Assembly (NCBI GenBank): GCA_965214375.1
Contig: OZ243947.1
Coordinates: 1,612,001 to 1,676,000, forward strand
Source of the DNA: Endobugula sp965214375
GTDB taxonomy: Bacteria > Pseudomonadota > Gammaproteobacteria > Pseudomonadales > Cellvibrionaceae
DNA length: 64,000 nucleotides
Direction: 5' to 3'
Shown: piece after piece, positions 19,338 to 29,932 of the stretch
Layout: the number at the start of each line of letters is the position of its first letter
Position numbering within the stretch: the stretch's first letter is position 1
Program-made: the position numbers and the translations under genes
Notes under the pieces: model-generated
The model's input: the letters and a program-made list of their open reading frames with translations, nothing else
What the model was told of the DNA's origin: nothing
The model's database searches: none

Positions 19338-20321
19338 TTAAAAAATTTCATTAGGTTTCAAGTCAAATAAATAATTCGGGTCAAGATCAAGGTTACGCAT
19401 AACGTCCTGACCTTCCTCTTTAATGAGCTCTTTATCTTCATCACTGAGCTCTTGCTCGAGCCCTTGGCGTATAACAATTTCTACACGACGGTTACGCGAT
19501 CGATTTTTGGAGCTGTTGTTACTAACCAAAGGAACCGTATCTGCAAAACCAGACACTTCGAAACGACTCGGCTCAATATCGCCATCCATTAAGGCTTGTG
19601 CAACGGATACTGCGCGCGCTGTTGATAATTCCCAATTGGAACGATAACGCGATGAACGAATAGGGATATCATCGGTATGACCTTGTACCTGAATCTTGCC
19701 TTGCTTTTGCAAAAGCACCGCTCGGATATCATCCATCACATCGTAATAATCATCATTCATTTCATGCGAGCCCGATTTAAACGAACCTTTTTCGCGAATA
19801 CGAATCACAATCTTTCGTCCATCCGTTTCTATTTCTATTTCACCCGCCACAATTTGTTCTTTGAGATCATTCGCCAGTTCCATAGCATCATTCTTAGTTT
19901 CCTTAATCAGCTTTTCTAATTGCTGCTTAATTTTGAGTTGAACACCGGCTTCCTTATCGACATCACCCGCTTCAACGTCATATTGTTCAGCACACTGAAA
20001 ATCCAGACTCATCTCGGTAATATCTTCGGTTTTTTGCCAGATTTCATTAATGGGTGTTGGTTCTGGAATAGAAGGACTAAACTCCTGAGCAATAATGCTA
20101 GTACCTTTGGGCACATCGACAACATTGAGTTTGTTTGGCACACCAAATGCTTGCGCCATAGAACCCGCAAGGCGTTTAAATTTCATCGCATCCATTTCAG
20201 AAAAAGATAGTAGCAATACGAAGAAGCACATTAACAAAGACATTAAATCTGCAAAGGTCGCCATCCAAGCTGGCAAACCGGCCGGGCATTCGCACTTCTC
20301 TTCGTCGTCTTCGTCACTCAT
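19338..20321 (-). CDS. pomB: Flagellar stator subunit MotB/PomB
   Basis: Peptidoglycan-anchored stator protein of 327 residues. A single membrane helix near residue 20 holds the ion-binding Asp in ATFADLMSLLMCFFVLL. A long linker precedes the OmpA-like domain (VQGHTDDIPIRSSRYRSNW, then RSRNRRVEIVI). Sequence pattern (GLPAWMATFADLMSLLMCFF) is like sodium-type PomB rather than proton MotB, but the ion is inferred. It lies 20 bases downstream of pomA. Confidence 0.9.
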   Translation of the reverse strand: MSDEDDEEKCECPAGLPAWMATFADLMSLLMCFFVLLLSFSEMDAMKFKRLAGSMAQAFGVPNKLNVVDVPKGTSIIAQEFSPSIPEPTPINEIWQKTEDITEMSLDFQCAEQYDVEAGDVDKEAGVQLKIKQQLEKLIKETKNDAMELANDLKEQIVAGEIEIETDGRKIVIRIREKGSFKSGSHEMNDDYYDVMDDIRAVLLQKQGKIQVQGHTDDIPIRSSRYRSNWELSTARAVSVAQALMDGDIEPSRFEVSGFADTVPLVSNNSSKNRSRNRRVEIVIRQGLEQELSDEDKELIKEEGQDVMRNLDLDPNYLFDLKPNEIF

Positions 20322-20341
20322 TTAATAACTCCCTCGAACGA

Positions 20342-21097
20342 CTATTCAGCGACTTCACGTTTGCCCTCAGGCAAATAATTACGCAACATACTATCGATAA
20401 CACGCGGATTTTGACCATTTTGAATGGCTAACAGTGCATCAATCACCAGACTCTTTAAACGCACATCATTTTGTGCTCTAAGCACCAACTTATCCGCCAA
20501 TGGCTCGCAAAAACCATTCGCCAATACCGCACCATATAACGTTGTTAACAACGCAACTGCCATTGCCGGACCAATAGCTTTCGGGTCAGACATATTCGCC
20601 AGCATCGCAACCAAGCCAATCAAGGTGCCAATCATTCCCATTGCAGGCGCCATACTGGCCATATGGGTGAAAATTGCCGCGCCCAGCTTATGCCGTTCTT
20701 CCGCTTGGGTTTTTTCTTTTGATAATATCGACTTGACCACATCGGGCTCATGACCATCGACTAATAGCTGGATACCTTTACCCAGAAAATCACTACTGAC
20801 TTCCTTACCCTCAAGCGCTAATAAACCGCCTTTACGTGCCTCATCAGCCAACGTGACAATCTCATCAATCAAGTCACCTAGATCAATATCATTATTCTTA
20901 AAGCCTTTGCCGGCAATTTTGGCAAACGCTAAAAATTGCCCAAGGCTATACTTGGCCATCACCGCAGTTAATGTGCCACCGAAAACAATCACCAGCGATG
21001 GCGCATTAACAAACATACCCAAATCACCACTCATTAACATGGTGACAATAATGAGTGCAAAAGCCCCCAAAATACCTATTAGCGTTGCTAAATCCAC
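20342..21097 (-). CDS. pomA: Flagellar stator subunit MotA/PomA
   Basis: A 251-residue four-helix stator protein. Helices lie at LATLIGILGAFALIIVTMLM, near residues 30-50, and around SMAPAMGMIGTLIGLVAML and AMAVALLTTLYGAVLANGF. The PSLVIVFGGTLTAVM segment is typical of the PomA/MotA-like exbB superfamily. First gene of pomA-pomB-pilZ; the 180-base gap to the divergent xseB gene should hold promoters for both directions. Intact. Confidence 0.92.
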   Translation of the reverse strand: MDLATLIGILGAFALIIVTMLMSGDLGMFVNAPSLVIVFGGTLTAVMAKYSLGQFLAFAKIAGKGFKNNDIDLGDLIDEIVTLADEARKGGLLALEGKEVSSDFLGKGIQLLVDGHEPDVVKSILSKEKTQAEERHKLGAAIFTHMASMAPAMGMIGTLIGLVAMLANMSDPKAIGPAMAVALLTTLYGAVLANGFCEPLADKLVLRAQNDVRLKSLVIDALLAIQNGQNPRVIDSMLRNYLPEGKREVAE

Positions 21098-21280
21098 TAC
21101 TCGCCTCTCGAATTACCGCAAATTACAGCCGCAGCCGCCTACCAACTTATTAAAATGGTGTAATAAATTAATAAGCCCTATTTTTAGTCTAGCCGCTATT
21201 TCTTATTTCTCCTGTAAAAGCTGTAAATTATTCATCAGCTTTGGTAGGGTATAAAGGGTCGCAAAACATGAGACAAATCA

Positions 21281-21517
21281 ATGACAAAGAAGAAAAAAGA
21301 CTTCGATTTTGAAGAAAACATTGGCGTTCTGGAAAAACTGGTCGAATCACTGGAGAGTGGTGAATTATCACTGGAAGAGTCACTAGCAACCTTCGAGAAA
21401 GGCATTAAACTCACCCGCGAGTGCCAACAGCATCTCAGTGAAGCCGAGCAGCGTATCCAAATGCTGGTTGGAGATAATGGGGAAACGGTAGACTTCGAAA
21501 GTCTAGAGGGTGAATAG
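21281..21517 (+). CDS. xseB: Exodeoxyribonuclease VII small subunit
   Basis: A 78-residue helical protein with the XseB signature FEENIGVLEKLVESLESGELSLEESLATFEKG and later LTRECQQHLSEAEQRIQ. It helps the large subunit XseA degrade single-stranded DNA. It normally leads an xseB-ispA-dxs operon; here a gene of opposite orientation (KAP NTPase) lies between it and ispA, so it is transcriptionally separated. Its stop is only 11 bases from the 3' end of the KAP gene. Confidence 0.93.
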   Translation: MTKKKKDFDFEENIGVLEKLVESLESGELSLEESLATFEKGIKLTRECQQHLSEAEQRIQMLVGDNGETVDFESLEGE

Positions 21518-21527
21518 CCAATGTTAT

Positions 21528-23193
21528 TTATACACTGTCTGCCTCCAATCGCTCTATAGCAGGCAACACAAACGGTTCTACCGCATCGAATAATGTTAAA
21601 GTGTCTTTACCGTCATAAATTTGACGCCGAATAACCTCTGCAATCGTTTTATTCATACGTGGATCGTCCGCTGCTTTGGCAGCAGTAGAGTGCCTCAAGT
21701 AGTGTTTTAATCTCGCATGTTGTTCGACCTTTACCAAATTATTAATATACTCCAGTGCAAATAAAGTGATCATCATTGGAAATATTGGCAATGTTTTATC
21801 TTTTGTTGTAAATGTTTTCTCTTCGGGATGCTGGTCTATGGCATAATAATGTCGCAACAAATTGTAGCTATTGAACAAACGTTTAACCTGACGCGGATTG
21901 ACCAAACCAAAATAATTAATCCAGCCTTCAAACGCATGCTTTTGTGCTGCGGATAAACCAAATCTTTGTTCTACATTAGTGATCGGCGCCTCAGACCCCA
22001 TAGTAGAATCAGCGTCTGGTTTATTATTTTTATCCACGTCGATAGACTCAATGTAGGTACGCTGGTCTTGTTTCCATAGGTGTTGCAAATAGGCGTTTAC
22101 ACTCTGTTTATCTGGCGCACTTAACGTAATCGGCAAATGAATAATTTTAGATAAATAATCGCGCGCAATTGTTAATGAACTACCGGAAGGGTGATGCACA
22201 GCTAAATTCTCATAGTGCAAAGCCAATGCGGAAAGTGCGATACGCTGATAAATCGCAATAATGACGATGACCTGAGGAATTTCCAACACCAAACGTATCG
22301 ACTCAAATACTTTAACAATACTTTTAGTATCACAACGATCCAGATCATCGACAACATACAATAAACGTTTTGATTTTTTGTTACGAGGATTTAAGCGCAC
22401 CTGTGACATAGTTTTAATATTTTTACGCATGACCGGAATAGTACCCAGATGCTTGGCATAATCCGGCAATTTTAAATAGGTTAAAAACTCTTTAGCTAAT
22501 GGATTGGCAGACCAACGCTTTAGCTCACGAAACAAATAAACCAACAATCCTACACCTGTTGCACATGCGCCGATGCCCGGAATAAATAACGCCTCTTTAT
22601 CATTGGCGTATACTAAAAATAACGACAAACACAAACCTACCAATGCGATTAATAAAAACTTAATAAACGGCCATACACCGTGAATCGCTTTGGCAAAACC
22701 AAACGTCAATTTAAAACGATAAAAACCCCAGCAAAATTGATCCCAGAAACTCATATCATGCATATCACTATTGAGAGATGCTTCTGTAGGCCTGGGACTG
22801 GACAGCGCAGTTATCATTTCCTGAGCAATGCCAGCCTGAAGATTGTCTGTATGCTCATATTCCCAAGCATTAAATGTGGCAAACAAATACGGCTGTTCTG
22901 CGTCATTTTCCAGCAAGCGGCGCTGTAACAATTTAACCAGAGTCGACTTACCCACCCCCCCCCCAATCACCCAAAAGACCAATGGTCTGATGATGTTTAT
23001 TTTCGGAATCAACTAATAACGCCGCCATGGTATCCACCAATTTCTGACGTTTTAAAAAATCCGCCTTAACCGGCTCATGGCTATTCTGGGAATAGAGAGG
23101 AGAGTATGTTTCAACGATAGTGGTGTTACGGGTTTTGCTTGCCGCATTTTTTGTTTTTGCTGTGTGGGCCTTTTTTGGTGCTTTAGTCGCCAT
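21528..23193 (-). pseudogene. KAP-family P-loop NTPase with poly-G frameshift in the Walker A motif
   Basis: A KAP NTPase, a STAND-type ATPase family with membrane helices inserted in the P-loop domain. The N-terminal frame from 23193 (basic head, then FLKRQKLVDTMAALL and TIGLLGDWGG) runs into a G run (C10 at 22955-22964 plus strand). The rest is in another frame: GVGKSTLVKLLQRR, membrane helices FIKFLLIALVGLCLSLFLVY and FIPGIGACATGVGLLVYLF, Walker B LLYVVDDLDRCD, and FGLVNPRQVKRLFN. Nine Gs instead of ten would give GDWGGVGKSTL. So one base separates an intact gene from a null. It sits antisense between xseB and ispA, an unusual place for an accessory gene. Confidence 0.85.
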
Positions 23194-23343
23194 CCTTTTC
23201 CCTCGACACTGTTTCTTGTTAAGCCGTTATCATACCTGTAAATGCATTCTTTAGGTATTCACATCCGTCTCCGGAAACTACATTGATTGCCCTATCGTGA
23301 TACACTCCACGGCAATAGTCATAACGATATTAACGAGGCCATT

Positions 23344-24210
23344 TTGACGTTTTCCGAATTTCTGGAGCAATGCCGTCTAAGAATTGATCAAGCGCTTGCG
23401 CAAGCCGTTGACACCTACACTGACCACCCACGACTGCAGGATGCCATGCGCTATAGCCTGTTTAATGGCGGTAAACGTGTACGGCCGGTATTGGTCTACT
23501 CCAGTGCTTTAGCTGTTAGTGGCAACAACACACAGCCTGCGGTTGAACGCGCAGCGGTAGCGATCGAAGCTATTCATGCGTATAGTCTGATCCACGACGA
23601 CCTACCCGCAATGGATAACGATGATCTGCGTCGAGGTAATCCTACCTGTCATATTGCCTTTGACGAAGCAACGGCTATTCTTGCAGGCGATGCCTTACAA
23701 GCCATGGCTTTTGAGAATATTGCCGACACACCGCCACACATCGTTAAACTACTGGCGCAATGCAGTGGTGCCGCGGGTATGGTGGCAGGACAATCTATTG
23801 ATCTAGAGGCAGTTAATCATCAATTATCAATTGAGGCTCTGGAAAATATGCATCGCCTCAAAACCGGAGCGCTGATTCATTGCAGTGTACAAATAGGTGC
23901 ACTAGCAACCGAAAAAGCCAGCACAGAACAGTTACACGCCCTAAAACACTACACAGACGCTATTGGTTTGGCATTTCAGGTACAGGACGATATTCTGGAT
24001 GTTACCGCTGACACCCAAACGCTGGGCAAAACACAAGGCGCTGATGCCGCCCTGAGCAAACCGACCTATGTTTCGCTGCTGGGGCTGGATGCTGCACGGG
24101 AAAAGGCACGCGAGTTGCACCAAACAGCACTGGACTCTTTGGCCGGGTTTGATAATAATGCCGACCCCTTGAGAAACCTTGCAGATTATATTGTTAAACG
24201 TTCATATTAA
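23344..24210 (+). CDS. ispA: Farnesyl/geranyl diphosphate synthase IspA
   Basis: Short-chain prenyl diphosphate synthase that joins isopentenyl diphosphate to allylic substrates. The first aspartate-rich motif DDLPAMDNDDLRRG and the second DDILD are present with FNGGKRVRPVLVY. The family N-terminus (TFSEFLEQC) argues for a TTG start at 23344 with a GAGG ribosome site; a farther upstream TTG at 23287 would add an untypical extension. It is followed by dxs 60 bases on, forming an isoprenoid-precursor operon. Intact. Confidence 0.92.
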   Translation: MTFSEFLEQCRLRIDQALAQAVDTYTDHPRLQDAMRYSLFNGGKRVRPVLVYSSALAVSGNNTQPAVERAAVAIEAIHAYSLIHDDLPAMDNDDLRRGNPTCHIAFDEATAILAGDALQAMAFENIADTPPHIVKLLAQCSGAAGMVAGQSIDLEAVNHQLSIEALENMHRLKTGALIHCSVQIGALATEKASTEQLHALKHYTDAIGLAFQVQDDILDVTADTQTLGKTQGADAALSKPTYVSLLGLDAAREKARELHQTALDSLAGFDNNADPLRNLADYIVKRSY

Positions 24211-24270
24211 CGACTACAATTAGACCTCTTTGAACGTAGACTCTCTTATACACCATTGCCCTAACGAATA

Positions 24271-26211
24271 ATGACCATGTTAACCTCCAGCGAAATCCCA
24301 CTATCGCGGCCGGATACTCCGCTATTAGATAGCGTGAATAGCCCGGAAGACCTGCGTCAGCTGGAAAAGTCACAATTACAGGACCTTGCCCATGAATTGC
24401 GCCTGTACTTACTCTATTGTGTGGGACAAACAGGGGGACACTTTGGTGCCGGACTCGGTGTCGTCGAGCTGACCATTGCTTTGCATTATATTTACAACAC
24501 TCCCAACGACCGCTTGGTTTGGGATGTAGGCCATCAAACCTACCCCCATAAAATTCTGACCGGGCGTCGCGAAGAAATGCTAACGATGCGTCGTTTTCAA
24601 GGGCTTTCCGGCTTCCCCAAACGCTCTGAAAGTGATTACGATACGTTTGGCGTAGGGCATTCCAGTACATCAATCAGCGCTGCATTGGGTATGGCTATCG
24701 GTAACGAACAGTGTGATGATGAAAACAGTCAACACCGCAAACATGTGGCGATTATTGGCGACGGCTCTATGACCGCCGGCATGGCTTTCGAGGCATTGAA
24801 TCATGGCGCTCACACCGAAAAAGACATGTTGGTGATACTGAATGATAACAACATGTCTATCTCACCCAATGTCGGTGGTCTAGCAACCTATTTTTCGAAA
24901 ATCTGGGCCAGCAAATCGTATAATGCTTTACGGGAAAATAGTAAGCGCGTACTGACAAAAATTCCACGCGCTTGGGAAATGGCTCGTCGTACAGAAGAGC
25001 ACATGAAGGGTCTGTTTTCACCGGGCACATTGTTTGAAGAAATGGGGTTTAATTACGTCGGCCCCATCGATGGACATGACCTGCCAGAGCTCATTAACTA
25101 TCTGGATAAACTCAAAGAAATTTCAGGCCCCAAACTACTACATATCATTACACAAAAAGGTAAAGGTTACGCCCCCGCAGAAGCCGACCCGGTTGGCTAT
25201 CACGCACTGAATAAAATCGAACCCAAGCCTGAGCCTGTGGCAGCCGCCAGCAAGCCAGCAGCTACCAATAACGCCCAAAAATATCAGGATGTTTTCGGTC
25301 AATGGCTGTGTGATATGGCTGACACCGATGAACGCCTGCAAGGAATCACACCCGCCATGTGTGAAGGCTCTGGCATGGTAGAGTTCTCGGAACGCTTTGC
25401 TGAGCGTTATTATGATGTTGCGATTGCCGAACAACATGCGGTTACTGTTGCAGCAGGTATGGCCTGCGAACAACAAAAGCCCGTTGTCGCTATTTACTCC
25501 ACCTTTTTACAGCGCGCATACGACCAGCTTATTCACGACGTTGCTTTACAAAACCTTGATGTCACTTTTGCCATTGATCGCGCCGGTATTGTCGGTGAAG
25601 ATGGCCCAACACACGCAGGTAGTTTTGATCTAAGTTATCTACGTTGTGTACCCAATATTATTGTGGCCGCACCCAGTGATGAAAATGAATGTCGTCAACT
25701 ATTAAGCACTGCCTACCATTATGAAGGACCATCAGCTGTACGTTATCCACGCGGGAAAGGGACTGGTGCAGCTATTGCAAAAGAATTGGCCACACTAGAG
25801 ATCGGAAAAGGACGCACTCTGTTATCGGGTACCAAGGTCGCCATTGTTAACTTTGGTGTATTACTTCCCGCCGCCACAGAAGCTGGCAAAATTCTCAATG
25901 CAACCGTATGCGATATGCGCTGGGTAAAACCATTGGATACCGAATTAATTGATGCGCTTGCTGAATCACATGAACTGATCGTTACACTAGAAGAAAATGC
26001 AACGGCAGGCGGGGCTGGAAGTAGCGTCAGTGAATACCTGTCCAACAAAGGCATAACACGACCCGTACTGCAACTGGGCCTACCTGACCGTTTCATTGAT
26101 CACGGTAAGCGAGAAAAAATTCTGGAAGCAATTGGATTAGATGCCGAAGGCATCGAAAGGACAACCCGAGAGCGCTGCACATTATTAAATATAGAAATCT
26201 CTAGCACATAG
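24271..26211 (+). CDS. dxs: 1-deoxy-D-xylulose-5-phosphate synthase
   Basis: The first enzyme of the MEP isoprenoid pathway; it condenses pyruvate and glyceraldehyde 3-phosphate using thiamine diphosphate. At 646 codons it is a normal length. Visible are GGHFGAGLGVVELT, the ThDP-binding GDGSMTAGMAFEALNHG and NDNNMSISPNVGG, and the transketolase-type IAEQHAVTVAAGMA and DRAGIVGEDGPTHAG. Directly downstream of ispA in the same operon. Intact, in contrast to the decayed gene that follows it. Confidence 0.96.
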   Translation: MTMLTSSEIPLSRPDTPLLDSVNSPEDLRQLEKSQLQDLAHELRLYLLYCVGQTGGHFGAGLGVVELTIALHYIYNTPNDRLVWDVGHQTYPHKILTGRREEMLTMRRFQGLSGFPKRSESDYDTFGVGHSSTSISAALGMAIGNEQCDDENSQHRKHVAIIGDGSMTAGMAFEALNHGAHTEKDMLVILNDNNMSISPNVGGLATYFSKIWASKSYNALRENSKRVLTKIPRAWEMARRTEEHMKGLFSPGTLFEEMGFNYVGPIDGHDLPELINYLDKLKEISGPKLLHIITQKGKGYAPAEADPVGYHALNKIEPKPEPVAAASKPAATNNAQKYQDVFGQWLCDMADTDERLQGITPAMCEGSGMVEFSERFAERYYDVAIAEQHAVTVAAGMACEQQKPVVAIYSTFLQRAYDQLIHDVALQNLDVTFAIDRAGIVGEDGPTHAGSFDLSYLRCVPNIIVAAPSDENECRQLLSTAYHYEGPSAVRYPRGKGTGAAIAKELATLEIGKGRTLLSGTKVAIVNFGVLLPAATEAGKILNATVCDMRWVKPLDTELIDALAESHELIVTLEENATAGGAGSSVSEYLSNKGITRPVLQLGLPDRFIDHGKREKILEAIGLDAEGIERTTRERCTLLNIEISST

Positions 26212-26217
26212 AAAGCA

Positions 26218-28953
26218 ATGAAAAAAAATTATATTTTTTAAGCTTATTCACCTTTTTATTATCCTTGTCTGCGTCCGCAGATCACAAATTAATCAATTTT
26301 TTTGGCAACCAATTTTTATTAATAGACGAAAAAAACGAATCAATTTTTAAAATAACCCTTCTGGCCTTTAAAGGTACATGGCAATGGACTGGCATCAAAA
26401 AATTTAAAGAAATGACAAACAGCCAAGGCCAGACCAAATACACCTATCATGTAGGGTCTGACAATATTGTATGGACTATTACCCTTAATCCTACGAAAAA
26501 TGGATTTATTATCAATTCTCAAATAAATTCAAAAGAAAATATCCCCATCACCTATTTTGCACTTGACCTTAGCTCAGAAAATACTGACATAAACTCAAAA
26601 ATAAAAACAGATTCAATATTTTCATTCCCATTACTTGTTAACGAAAGCAATAACATTGAAAAAATTGAATTCTTAAGAAAAAAAGCAAAAAAAGATATTT
26701 TATTATAATTCTCACGGCCAATAAGCATTCATCATGATAAAATTGCTCGCATCAAACTTGCAGAAAAAGAACTTAAACAACAAGAACCAATAAACCACAA
26801 CATAACAGTTACAACACATAAAAAAACACAAATTTATAACAATCCTGAAGACATACCTAAAGCCATTTCCCATCAACGATGGTTTGCTTTTAAACCTAAA
26901 AATAGCACCAATAGAAATGTTATCAGCATGGAAAACTGGATAAAAAGCCCCCATTAATAACCCTAAAAAAATATGGGGCACCAAAGTTAGCTTTCATCAT
27001 GTGGCTCCCGAAAAAAAGATTGCTGTTCAAAGGGCTAATTTTTTTGCCAAATATGTCATTAACAATGTCAGACTTAATAAATTTACCAACCCAGGATGGA
27101 GAGGCATTGGCTCAACAGAAGAAGCTAGCAAGTATGATCGAGAGGGGCTTAACAAATTTGACTTTTGGACTCACAAACTATCCCAAAAAGGGATGAAATA
27201 TAAATTCTCTCCTATATACAACTTAATGATTTTCGAAAAAGATAAAGAAAGATTGCTGGCTTATGAATAAATCATCAAAACCAACCCTTCTGCACCAACC
27301 ACATCTGGCTTGCAGTGGTTTGCCAAAGACGTACAAGACCTTCACATCGAAACAATAATCAACTTGCTCAACCACAAAAACCGCTATAGTGGTAAACGTT
27401 ATGCTGATGACCCGGCATTAAGTTACGTAGAAATTCAAAACGAAGAAAATATTTTCTTTTACACTTTTCTGAGAACATTCCAAAAAATACCAACCTATCA
27501 TCGCTTACTAGCAAAGCAATTTAGCGAATGGTTAGAAAAAAAATATAAAACACAACCTGGGTTAATCGCAGCATGGGGAGTTTCCAGCATTAACACATTT
27601 CGTTATGAAGGTGGCTTACATGAAGAAAATCTTGGCAAAAAAAATATTACGCCAATTTTAACACCATGGCTTTATGACAATCATCGAGATACAGAACATA
27701 GAGGAAGACGCTTAAGAGATACCGCAGAATTTTTATTAAAAAAACAGGATGAATATTTTATACGAGCGATTAACGCAATTCGTGCAACAGGTTATAAAGG
27801 CGGTATTGTCACTAGCAATTGGCAAGCAGGCAATAAGGGCGCTCACTTTCTCAACCTTCTAAGTGATATGCGAGGAACCGTTATTGACCGCCATAATTAT
27901 AGTGGTGGTGCGATTGGGCCTCCAGGTTATACCGTTGAATCGGGCCACACACTACACAATCATACTATGCTCGACAAACCTGGAAGCGGCTTGCTATCTA
28001 CAGGTATGCAACAAGTAAAAAACTATCCATTTATTGTCAGCGAGTGGTTATCCGTTGTTCCCACGGAGTGGGCTGCTGCAGATACAACGATAATGGCTAC
28101 TTATTGTTTTGGCCTACAAGGCTGGGATGCAAGTTACCACTTTGCTTCTGATAAACACAAATTTACTGACACATTACAATTTCAGGGTAATGGAAAATTT
28201 AACACATCACACCCTGTGGGTATCGGTTTATACCCGATACTGGCTCGCATGGTACTACGTGGAGATATCAAAGAAGCTGATACCATTGCCACACGTCGAT
28301 TAAACAAACAACAAGCACTTGATAACGCCTATGATTTTGACAACACTGTCGAACAAGCTCATGATTCAAAATCATTTAGTGGCACACCACACCATAATGC
28401 ATTAGCTGTAGGAAAAGTGCTTATTGAATTTACTGAAGGGCCTGGAAAATCTACTATTAAAGACTGGCGTAAAAAATACCAAATAAAAAATAATGATGGC
28501 AGCAAAACTATTTCTTCATCAACCGGACAATTAAAGTGGACCTATAGTGACAAAAACCATCAAGGATTTGTAGAAATTAATAGCGACGGTACGCAAGGCA
28601 TTCTGGGATTTCATCCTCAACGCAAGTTTCAGCTTCAAGATGTTGCAATTACACCACAATCGAACTATTCCGTCATTATGGTAACGGCACAAGCGCAAGA
28701 TAAAGTAATCAACACCGACAACAACATTTTATTAATGGCTATTGCTCGCGCACACAATACTGACATGAATATTGCGGGCTCTTTAATTGCCAATGTAGGC
28801 ACAGCCCCGATTATATTAGAACCCGTTAAAGCCACTATTAAATTTAAACGCAAACAGTGCACGGTTATTGTTCTTGATCATGATGGAAAATTTGAGTAGG
28901 ATACCGCCAGAGATAAGGCGATTTATTATTTAGTGGAGCTTGATAAAAACTAG
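26218..28953 (+). pseudogene. Secreted glycoside-hydrolase-like protein, heavily decayed
   Basis: The ATG at 26218 is followed by an A8 run one base short of the frame needed for the signal peptide (LSLFTFLLSLSASA). The frame stops with TAA at 26706-26708, changes again near 26940, has TAA at 27268-27270 (LAYE*IIKTNPSA), and runs clean from 27271 to TAG 28897-28899, ending at 28951-28953. The clean 540-codon part is a TIM-barrel clan-A-like glycoside hydrolase: YVEIQNEENIFFY carries the Asn-Glu acid/base pair and FIVSEWLSVVPTEW a candidate nucleophile Glu. At least five lesions make function unlikely. The GH family and substrate are not assigned. Confidence 0.65.
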
Positions 28954-29075
28954 CATTTAACAAGCTGCTGGGCGCACTCCAAAAAACTTTTTTCACCTTA
29001 TACAATACAAAGAAATCATTCTTGCCTAGAACTATTTACATGCGTAGGCCCTCTCAAAAAAACAGGGAAAGCATC

Positions 29076-29789
29076 ATGAAAGAGATTATCGACTCTATTG
29101 ATTCCAGAATAAAAAGCCCGCTATTTGGTTACTACATCATCGCGGTTATCGCTTGGAACTGGGATCCATTTTTCTATCTTTTTTTCGATAGTGGCAGCGC
29201 TAGTGAACGTATTGCATACTTCAGAGCTAACACCAGCCACCTCACCGTTTTTATCTGGCCCACACTACTCGCCTGTCTATACTCTGTCATTTACCCGTGG
29301 ATAAACTACCTATTCCTATGGTGCTCACAAAAACCCAATGAATACAAAAACACCCTACAAGCCCGCTCGAAAGACAAACTTCTCACCATCCAACAACAAC
29401 TCGAACAAAAACGTGCAAACCTTATTGCACAACGAGAAGAAGAATTAATAGCGCAAGCCAAGCGTGATAAAGAAATTGAGGAAATAGGAGATTTAGAAAC
29501 TAAAAAAGAACTAAAAGAAAAATTAGAAGCATTACGTGTAGAAACACAAAAAAAGCAACAACTGGATTCCGAACAAGAAGAAATATTAATTCAACTTAGC
29601 CAATATTTTCATGGACTAACCGAAGATGATTTTTACGAAATACTAAATGGCCCAGAAATCAAAAATCAATATCATATAGAAACATTACAAAGGTTAGGCT
29701 ATATAGAATATCCCGACATTCATAACAATTATACCTACAAGCTTACCGCTGGAGGCAGAGCTTACTTAGTTGAAACTGGCTTAGTATAA
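29076..29789 (+). CDS. Two-helix membrane protein with coiled coil and winged-helix-like C-terminus, unknown function
   Basis: The start at 29076 (MKEIIDSIDSRIKSP) is preferred over an upstream ATG-like codon at 29022. Residues about 14-35 (LFGYYIIAVIAWNWDPFFYLFF) and 57-82 (VFIWPTLLACLYSVIYPWINYLF) are membrane helices. A charged coiled coil of roughly 80 residues follows (KDKLLTIQQQLEQKRANL onward), then a small C-terminal domain with a winged-helix-like pattern (ETLQRLGYIEYPD, YKLTAGGRAYLVE). The N-terminal SRIKSPLFGYY..IAWNW pattern recurs in uncharacterised bacterial membrane proteins I remember from accessory regions. Intact frame; a palindromic repeat follows. Confidence 0.65.
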   Translation: MKEIIDSIDSRIKSPLFGYYIIAVIAWNWDPFFYLFFDSGSASERIAYFRANTSHLTVFIWPTLLACLYSVIYPWINYLFLWCSQKPNEYKNTLQARSKDKLLTIQQQLEQKRANLIAQREEELIAQAKRDKEIEEIGDLETKKELKEKLEALRVETQKKQQLDSEQEEILIQLSQYFHGLTEDDFYEILNGPEIKNQYHIETLQRLGYIEYPDIHNNYTYKLTAGGRAYLVETGLV

Positions 29790-29880
29790 AACCCTATACT
29801 TGAGGAACCGTGAGCAGCATGGATGCTGCGACCGAGCCTACAGAGATGTATTTACGGCGTGTTCCGAGAGTATAGGGTTT
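29788..29880. repeat. Dispersed palindromic repeat element, copy 1
   Basis: Arms AAACCCTATACT and AGTATAGGGTTT bound a 93-base unit. Its interior (GCAGCATGGATGCTGC and CCTACAGAGATGTATTTACG) resembles a widespread intergenic palindromic element I recall from marine gammaproteobacteria, and echoes the copy at 36541. It begins at the stop codon of the preceding gene and may act as a terminator. Confidence 0.6.
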
Positions 29881-29932
29881 TATGTAGAACAAATGAATTT
29901 ATAAGTCACCAGCAGCATCGCAATTACTTTAG

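Noticed and set aside
21528..23193. Anti-phage defence island around the KAP NTPase
   Set aside because: No nuclease, methylase, or other defence gene adjoins it; flanks are xseB and ispA.
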